Assembly (NCBI GenBank): GCA_030052355.1
Contig: JASIGS010000021.1
Coordinates: forward strand, 1 to 9,792
Direction: 5' to 3'
DNA: 9,792 nt
From: Streptosporangiaceae bacterium
GTDB lineage: Bacteria; Actinomycetota; Actinomycetes; Streptosporangiales; Streptosporangiaceae
This document shows positions 7,059 through 9,792 of the stretch, in pieces; the stretch's first letter is position 1; every line of letters begins with the position of its first letter. The position numbers and the translations under genes were made by a program. A model generated the notes under the pieces. The model was not told where the DNA came from and did no database searches. It worked only from the letters and a program-made list of their open reading frames with translations.

Positions 7059-7535
7059 TCAGTCGGTCTTGGCCGTGGTCGCGGCGCCGTTACCGGCGTG
7101 ATGGCGGGTGCCGTTACCGGCGTGGTGGTGAAGGCGCAGCATCGACATGCCGTCGGACAGGCTACGGCGCGTCTTCTTCATCCCGTCCAGCTTGCGGACC
7201 AGGGTGATTCCGACGAGCACCGCGAGCCCGGCAAACAGCACGCACGTCCCGGCCACGATCAGGAATGCGGCCCAGTGCCAGATTCCGAGTGCCACGAGGC
7301 CGAATGCGAACGCGATGCACAGCAGCACGAGCACGAGGCAGGCTACGAAGCCCGCCACGATCAGCAGCGCGCCGCCGACAGCGAGCCGCCGCACGTCCTG
7401 CTTGAGCTCGAGTTTTGCCAGGTCTATCTCATACCGGACGAGCTGCGATACGTCCTTCGCAGCCACGGATACCAGGTCGCCAATGGATTGGTCTGCCGCG
7501 GCCGAGGACGTGCGCCTGACCTCGGTGTGGGTCAT
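7059..7535 (-). CDS. Holin-family (DUF1469 / Phage_holin_3_6) small membrane protein
   Basis: The 158-residue protein has a soluble amphipathic N-terminus (about 16-50, with SIGDLVSVAAKDVSQLVRYE and KLELKQD), two long transmembrane helices (about 53-83 and 86-112), and a basic, His-rich tail. This pattern is typical of the actinobacterial holin-3_6/DUF1469 family, where a membrane protein gene of similar size (Rv3669) stands next to ephE and marP. Despite the name there is no sign of a prophage, and the function is unknown; an envelope or membrane-organising role is conjecture. The start is well fixed by AAGGAGG five bases upstream. It is the first gene of a three-gene operon with the alpha/beta hydrolase and DUF309. 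The tail has a duplicated HHAGNG motif encoded by a DNA repeat (see repeat entry). Confidence 0.85.
   Translation of the reverse strand: MTHTEVRRTSSAAADQSIGDLVSVAAKDVSQLVRYEIDLAKLELKQDVRRLAVGGALLIVAGFVACLVLVLLCIAFAFGLVALGIWHWAAFLIVAGTCVLFAGLAVLVGITLVRKLDGMKKTRRSLSDGMSMLRLHHHAGNGTRHHAGNGAATTAKTD
7086..7128 (-). repeat. Two-copy 24-bp-period repeat encoding HHAGNG twice
   Basis: A 19-bp unit (GCCGTTACCGGCGTGRTGG on the plus strand) occurs at 7086-7104 and 7110-7128 with one mismatch. It encodes two HHAGNG copies, eight residues apart, in the C-terminal tail of the holin-family protein. The near identity at DNA level suggests a recent in-frame duplication. Confidence 0.8.
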
Positions 7536-7540
7536 GGGTA

Positions 7541-7547
7541 CCTCCTT
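7541..7547 (-). promoter_or_regulatory. Strong ribosome-binding site of the minus-strand operon
   Basis: AAGGAGG on the minus strand, followed by TACCC and then the ATG at 7535. It is nearly full complementarity to the 16S 3' end at 5-nt spacing. It contrasts with the plus-strand genes here, which have no such site. Confidence 0.85.
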
Positions 7548-7551
7548 GGGT

Positions 7552-7575
7552 CACGCTGTCAACCACGTTGTCAAC
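7552..7575. repeat. Adjacent 12-bp tandem repeat upstream of the holin-family gene
   Basis: CACGCTGTCAAC (7552-7563) is followed without gap by CACGTTGTCAAC (7564-7575), an 11/12 match. The second copy contains the palindrome GTTGTCAAC. On the minus strand each unit reads GTTGACA. The pair lies 17-40 bp before the start codon, between any promoter and the ribosome-binding site, where a repressor site would be expected. Confidence 0.6.
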
Positions 7576-7578
7576 TTA
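7573..7578 (-). promoter_or_regulatory. Possible -10 hexamer of the holin-hydrolase-DUF309 operon
   Basis: TAAGTT on the minus strand is a TANNNT match and would place the transcript start near 7566, about 30 nt before the ATG. The hexamer overlaps the tandem repeat. No matching -35 element is visible, so this is a weak call. Confidence 0.2.
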
Positions 7579-7719
7579 AAGTCTGGCTTACGGCCAATGG
7601 GAACGTCGGCCGGCATCCAGCAATTGATGACGGGAGACTTTATTCGCGGTTGCTGCTGGGGTCGTCCGGGCCCGGAACCTGCACGCAGCTGGGCTGCGCC
7701 AGGTGCCACGGGACAGCAA

Positions 7720-7744
7720 ACGGCGCCCCGGCGTGGGGCGCCGT
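7720..7744. terminator. GC-rich 10-bp hairpin, terminator-like
   Basis: Arms ACGGCGCCCC and GGGGCGCCGT pair perfectly around a 5-nt loop (GGCGT). On the minus strand the stem ends in TTTGCTGT, giving a short T-tract; on the plus strand it is followed by TCGCGTT. The minus orientation fits better, where it would insulate the holin-family operon from helicase or intergenic transcription. Actinobacterial terminators often lack a long T-run. Confidence 0.45.
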
Positions 7745-7909
7745 CGCGTTAGCACGTCACGTCCGGGTTACCAAGCGTGCACCCTCACTGCCGTAGTAGG
7801 CGGACTGCGCCCGCGCCCCTTTCTTGCTCGGCGCACCTGCGGCGCTCGTTCGCCTGCCACGGCACGCCTCCCGCGGCTGGTCGCGCGTGGGTACCCGGCT
7901 GCCGTGCCC

Positions 7910-7925
7910 CGGACCTAGCGGTCCG
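7910..7925. repeat. Palindrome CGGACC-TAGC-GGTCCG, copy 1
   Basis: Six-base perfect arms flank a TAGC loop. A nearly identical element occurs at 8139-8153 in the same orientation; the shared core is GGACC(T)TAGCGGTCCG. The two copies bracket a segment of lower G+C. The role is unknown; protein binding or an RNA hairpin are both possible. Confidence 0.5.
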
Positions 7926-7933
7926 TTGATTCC

Positions 7934-7962
7934 TTTGTACTGAGGATCTGCGACTTTGAAAA
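7934..7962 (-). promoter_or_regulatory. Possible sigma-70-like promoter reading leftward
   Basis: On the minus strand TTTTCA (7962-7957) and TACAAA (7939-7934) are separated by exactly 17 bases, each matching consensus at four of six positions, in the most AT-rich part of the intergenic region. The transcript would start near 7928, run through palindrome copy 1 and meet the hairpin at 7744-7720. It could drive a short RNA or the downstream operon. Confidence 0.25.
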
Positions 7963-7971
7963 GACCACAGC

Positions 7972-8000
7972 GTGATCGATTCGTGATCTTAATCGGTCAC
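7972..8000. promoter_or_regulatory. Long inverted repeat, possible operator
   Basis: Arms GTGATCGATT (7972-7981) and AATCGGTCAC (7991-8000) match at nine of ten positions (the tenth is a G-T wobble in RNA) around a 9-bp spacer. The spacer begins with a second copy of the heptamer CGTGATC, placed 11 bp after the first, one DNA turn apart. The combination looks like a binding site for a dimeric regulator. It lies beside the candidate leftward promoter. Confidence 0.35.
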
Positions 8001-8055
8001 CCGGTTCACATGCCCGGCGACAGGTTGTTACTTTCCGGCATACCTGGGCGCTTTC

Positions 8056-8071
8056 TGGCCGCCAGCGGCCA
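8056..8071. repeat. Palindrome TGGCCGC-CA-GCGGCCA
   Basis: Seven-base perfect arms around a 2-bp centre. On the plus strand it is followed shortly by TGCGTTTTGG. It could be a protein-binding palindrome or a small hairpin; no function is evident. Confidence 0.35.
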
Positions 8072-8138
8072 TGCGTTTTGGCTGGTAGACGGCACGCGGC
8101 GAAGAAATCGGCAGCAGTTCTCCGCCTGCTCTCGACGG

Positions 8139-8153
8139 GGACCTTAGCGGTCC
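8139..8153. repeat. Palindrome GGACC-TTAGC-GGTCC, copy 2
   Basis: Five-base perfect arms and a TTAGC loop, followed by GGC. It differs from copy 1 (7910-7925) by one inserted T in the loop and loss of the outermost pair. The copies lie about 229 bp apart in direct orientation. Confidence 0.5.
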
Positions 8154-8171
8154 GGCAGCATAGAGGAAGCA

Positions 8172-8219
8172 AATCCGGCGTTAGTGATCCGCATGACCCG
8201 CTGGTAACTTGCCGGAATT
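8172..8219. repeat. Stem-loop just downstream of the helicase stop
   Basis: AATCCGGC plus GTTA (8172-8183) can pair with TAAC-TT-GCCGGAATT (8205-8219), leaving two small bulges and a loop of about 21 nt. It starts 5 bp after the helicase stop codon on the minus strand and could stabilise or end its mRNA, but there is no T-tract, so terminator function is unproven. Confidence 0.3.
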
Positions 8220-8223
8220 ACAA

Positions 8224-9792
8224 CTAGGCTTTCTCCTGAAGCGGGACCGGCTCTGCCCCCCCGGAGCCGGACCGCATGGCGACCCCCGTTCTCCCCCCCG
8301 ACGGGGGTCGCCGCTTTTCCCGGACAAGTTCCCCCGCCGACCCGGCTAGCACGCCGGCGAGCAATGCCACCGCCCCCGGCTTGGACAGCGGATTGTTGCC
8401 GTTGCCGCACTTGGGCGACTGAATGCAGGACGGACAGCCGGTCGCGCACCCGCAGGTCTCGACGGCCTGCGCAGTGGCCGTCAGCCAGGAGCGCGCCGCC
8501 GCGAAGCCGCGCTCGGCGAAGCCCGCCCCGCCCGCGTGCCCGTCGTAGACGAACACCGTGAGCAGCCCGGTCGCCGGATGCAGGTCAGCCGACACGCCGC
8601 CCACGTCCCACCGGTCGCAGGCGGCTACCAGCGGGAGCAGGCCGATCGCGGCGTGCTCGGCCGCGTGCGCCGCGCCTGGCAGGTCGACCCCTGAGCCTGC
8701 CAGCGAGGCACGCAGCGGCAGCGAGATCGTCCACCACACCGCCCGCGTCGACAGCCTGCGCTCGGGCAGGTCGAGCACGTCCTCCCCGATCAGCATCCCC
8801 GTCTGGTGGCTGCGCCTGGCGTAGGAGACCACCTGCCTGGATACCCGCACCTCACCGAAACAGACCGCGGCCTCGCCCCAGTCCTGCCTGGCAAGCTCGG
8901 CGGCCACCCCGATGCTGGTGATCTCGCGGGCGGTCGTCGCGTAACCCGGGTCTGCCTGTCTCACGAGAGCTATCCGGTCGTCCAGGTCCAGCCTGGTGAC
9001 CAGGTACATCTCCCCCTGGTGCGGGTAGACGGCGCCCTCGTGGGCGAGGAAGTGCGCGGACGGCTCGTCGACCGTGCCGACCAGCCGGCCGGTGGCCAGC
9101 TCCACGATCCGCACCGGCTGGTCGTCGGTGCCGCGCAGGCCGGTCCGCCTGGTCATCCCGCGCCGCGTGCAGTACCAGCGCCCGCCGCGCGCCCGCAGCA
9201 TCCCGTCCGTCCCGAGAGCCGCGGCCAGCGCTCCCGCACCCGGGGCAAAGCTGGCCAGGTCCCGGTCGTCAAGCGGCAGCTCGGCGGCCGCGGCGCACAG
9301 GTGCGGACCGAGCACATATGGGTTATCCGGGTCGAGCACCGTCGCCTCCACCGGGGCGCCGAGCAGCGCATCCGGGTGGTGCACCAGGTAGGTATCGAGC
9401 GGGTCGTCCCGGGCGACGAGCACCGCCACGGCCTCCCGGCCGGCCCGCCCGGCGCGCCCGGCCTGCTGCCACAGGGCTGCCCTGGTGCCCGGCCAGCCCG
9501 CCATGACGACAGCGTCAAGGCCGGTCACGTTCACGCCGAGCTCGAGGGCCGTGGTCGCGGCCAGCCCGACGACCTGCCCGCTCTGCAGGCCTTCTTCCAG
9601 GGCTCGGCGTTCCTCTGGCAGGTATCCGGACCGGTACGCGGCCACCCTCCCCGCCAGGTCGGCGGCGCCAGCGTCGGCCAGGTGACGTTGCGCGGCCAGC
9701 GCCACGGATTCCGCGCCGCGGCGCGACCGCACAAAGGCCAGCGCCGGCGCGCCGGCCACGACGAGGTCGGCCAGCAGCCGGGCGGCCTCGGC
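8224..9792 (-). CDS. DEAD/DEAH-box helicase with DUF1998 zinc-binding domain (MrfA/YprA family), N-terminus cut by window
   Basis: The frame is open to the window edge, giving 522 C-terminal residues; the N-terminal ATPase lobe with Walker A and DEAH is outside. From the first visible codon, the helicase C lobe includes motif V (TTALELGVN, 80-88) and motif VI (QQAGRAGR, 109-116). It is followed by a large middle region of the DUF1998 type. The zinc motif is Cys447-x-Cys449-x3-Cys453-x2-Cys456, with a further Cys at 462. The C-x-C-x3-C-x2-C spacing equals the essential four-cysteine site of Bacillus subtilis MrfA, a 3'-5' DNA helicase that repairs mitomycin C damage. The M. tuberculosis relative is Rv3649. 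The last 30 residues are Gly/Arg/Pro-rich and overlie two strong DNA hairpins. Typical family length (about 750-800 aa) implies that roughly 250 residues are missing at the window end. Confidence 0.92.
   Translation of the reverse strand, partial: AEAARLLADLVVAGAPALAFVRSRRGAESVALAAQRHLADAGAADLAGRVAAYRSGYLPEERRALEEGLQSGQVVGLAATTALELGVNVTGLDAVVMAGWPGTRAALWQQAGRAGRAGREAVAVLVARDDPLDTYLVHHPDALLGAPVEATVLDPDNPYVLGPHLCAAAAELPLDDRDLASFAPGAGALAAALGTDGMLRARGGRWYCTRRGMTRRTGLRGTDDQPVRIVELATGRLVGTVDEPSAHFLAHEGAVYPHQGEMYLVTRLDLDDRIALVRQADPGYATTAREITSIGVAAELARQDWGEAAVCFGEVRVSRQVVSYARRSHQTGMLIGEDVLDLPERRLSTRAVWWTISLPLRASLAGSGVDLPGAAHAAEHAAIGLLPLVAACDRWDVGGVSADLHPATGLLTVFVYDGHAGGAGFAERGFAAARSWLTATAQAVETCGCATGCPSCIQSPKCGNGNNPLSKPGAVALLAGVLAGSAGELVREKRRPPSGGRTGVAMRSGSGGAEPVPLQEKA
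8247..8270. repeat. Hairpin with C7 loop in the helicase 3' end
   Basis: CCGGCTC and GAGCCGG pair perfectly around a 10-nt loop containing seven consecutive C (plus strand). It precedes, by 7 bp, a larger hairpin of the same design. On the helicase mRNA the loop is a G7 run. Confidence 0.5.
8278..8318 (+). terminator. Strong Rho-independent-type terminator facing into the helicase gene
   Basis: Perfect 12-bp arms GGCGACCCCCGT (8278-8289) and ACGGGGGTCGCC (8301-8312) enclose an 11-nt loop and are followed on the plus strand by GCTTTT (8313-8318). In the other direction no T-tract follows. It would therefore stop rightward transcripts entering the helicase antisense, although it lies inside the helicase coding sequence. 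Confidence 0.55.

Larger units (their letters stand above)
7536..8223. other. 688-bp intergenic region without a convincing gene
   Basis: The region separates the minus-strand helicase from the next minus-strand operon. The open frames across it (for example 7703-7918 plus, 7956-8147 plus, 7915-8172 minus) lack family motifs, good start signals and the strong G/C third-position bias of neighbouring genes. By hand count, 7926-8138 is 57% G+C (121 of 213) and its first 75 bases only 44%, clearly below the flanks. It holds the tandem repeat at 7552, a GC hairpin at 7720, paired palindromes at 7910 and 8139, an inverted repeat at 7972, a palindrome at 8056 and a stem-loop at 8172. I see no tRNA, tmRNA, RNase P RNA, SRP RNA or known riboswitch in it. 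Confidence 0.7.

Noticed and set aside
7059..7535. Holin-family gene as evidence for a prophage
   Set aside because: No other phage genes are present; this family is a chromosomal fixture next to ephE and marP in actinomycetes.
7557..7575. The two minus-strand TTGACA hexamers as -35 boxes
   Set aside because: At 17 bp spacing the -10 position falls on non-matching sequence at or next to the ribosome-binding site, leaving no room for a transcript start before the ATG.
7703..7918. 71-residue plus-strand ORF
   Set aside because: Runs through the 10-bp GC hairpin, is Arg-rich low complexity, and has no start signal.
7956..8147. 63-residue plus-strand ORF from a TTG start in the intergenic region
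   Set aside because: There is a weak GAGG ahead, but codon third positions are mixed rather than G/C-rich, there is no recognisable motif, and it overlaps several palindromes.
7915..8172. 85-residue minus-strand ORF
   Set aside because: Cys/Arg-rich composition typical of chance frames, no ribosome-binding site and no family resemblance.
7536..8223. Known structured RNA (tRNA, tmRNA, RNase P, SRP RNA, common riboswitches)
   Set aside because: I looked for T-loop GTTCRA, CCA ends and the conserved cores I know on both strands and found none. A covariance-model search would be decisive.
1..9792. CRISPR array, insertion sequence, integron or toxin-antitoxin pair
   Set aside because: No regularly spaced repeats, transposase or recombinase motifs, or paired small genes are visible.

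Overview
The window is high-GC, densely coded bacterial DNA and looks like an actinomycete (Actinomycetota) chromosome. The evidence is the very high G+C at third codon positions, frequent GTG starts, genes without Shine-Dalgarno sequences, and above all the neighbourhood: nth, a CoA-pyrophosphatase-type NUDIX gene, a MarP-type membrane serine protease, an EphE-type alpha/beta hydrolase and a small holin-family membrane protein. This matches the Mycobacterium tuberculosis Rv3669-Rv3674c region and its relatives. I cannot place the genus from the sequence alone. The window is not obviously mobile: no transposase, integrase, tRNA, rRNA or CRISPR array is visible.

Layout. On the plus strand, positions 1-5597 hold six genes: the 3' part of a PIG-L/LmbE zinc deacetylase (cut by the window start), a two-TM potassium channel with a fused RCK/TrkA domain, a CorA-type magnesium/cobalt channel carrying GQN instead of GMN, endonuclease III (nth), a NUDIX CoA-diphosphatase-like hydrolase, and marP. 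The minus-strand genes follow. A DUF309 protein meets marP tail to tail with 4 bp between stop codons. An alpha/beta hydrolase and a holin-family membrane protein lie upstream of it, and the three form a tight operon read from 7535 down to 5602. A 688-bp stretch (7536-8223) without a convincing gene carries several inverted and direct repeats. The last 1.57 kb is the C-terminal two thirds of a DEAD/DEAH helicase of the MrfA/YprA (DUF1998) family, cut by the window end.

Function. The genes are mostly housekeeping and stress maintenance: thiol or amide metabolism (PIG-L), K+ and Mg2+ homeostasis, base-excision repair (nth), nucleotide clean-up (NUDIX), periplasmic acid/oxidative-stress proteolysis (MarP), epoxide or ester hydrolysis, and repair helicase activity. 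The plus-strand genes appear to be short transcription units. Four of them have a -10-like hexamer 5-6 nt before a GTG start and no Shine-Dalgarno, suggesting leaderless mRNAs. The minus operon instead starts with a near-perfect AAGGAGG.

Most interesting observations: (1) an in-frame ATG with a strong GGAGGG at the pore/RCK junction of the K+ channel, at almost the same residue as the known internal start of MthK; (2) the structured 7.5-8.2 kb intergenic region with a perfect 12-bp tandem repeat, two nearly identical palindromes around a segment of lower GC, and a possible minus-strand small transcript; (3) a plus-oriented 12-bp terminator hairpin buried in the 3' end of the minus-strand helicase gene, paired with a second hairpin, both with C7 loops; (4) the CorA GQN variant. 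I did not find a wholly new multi-gene system.
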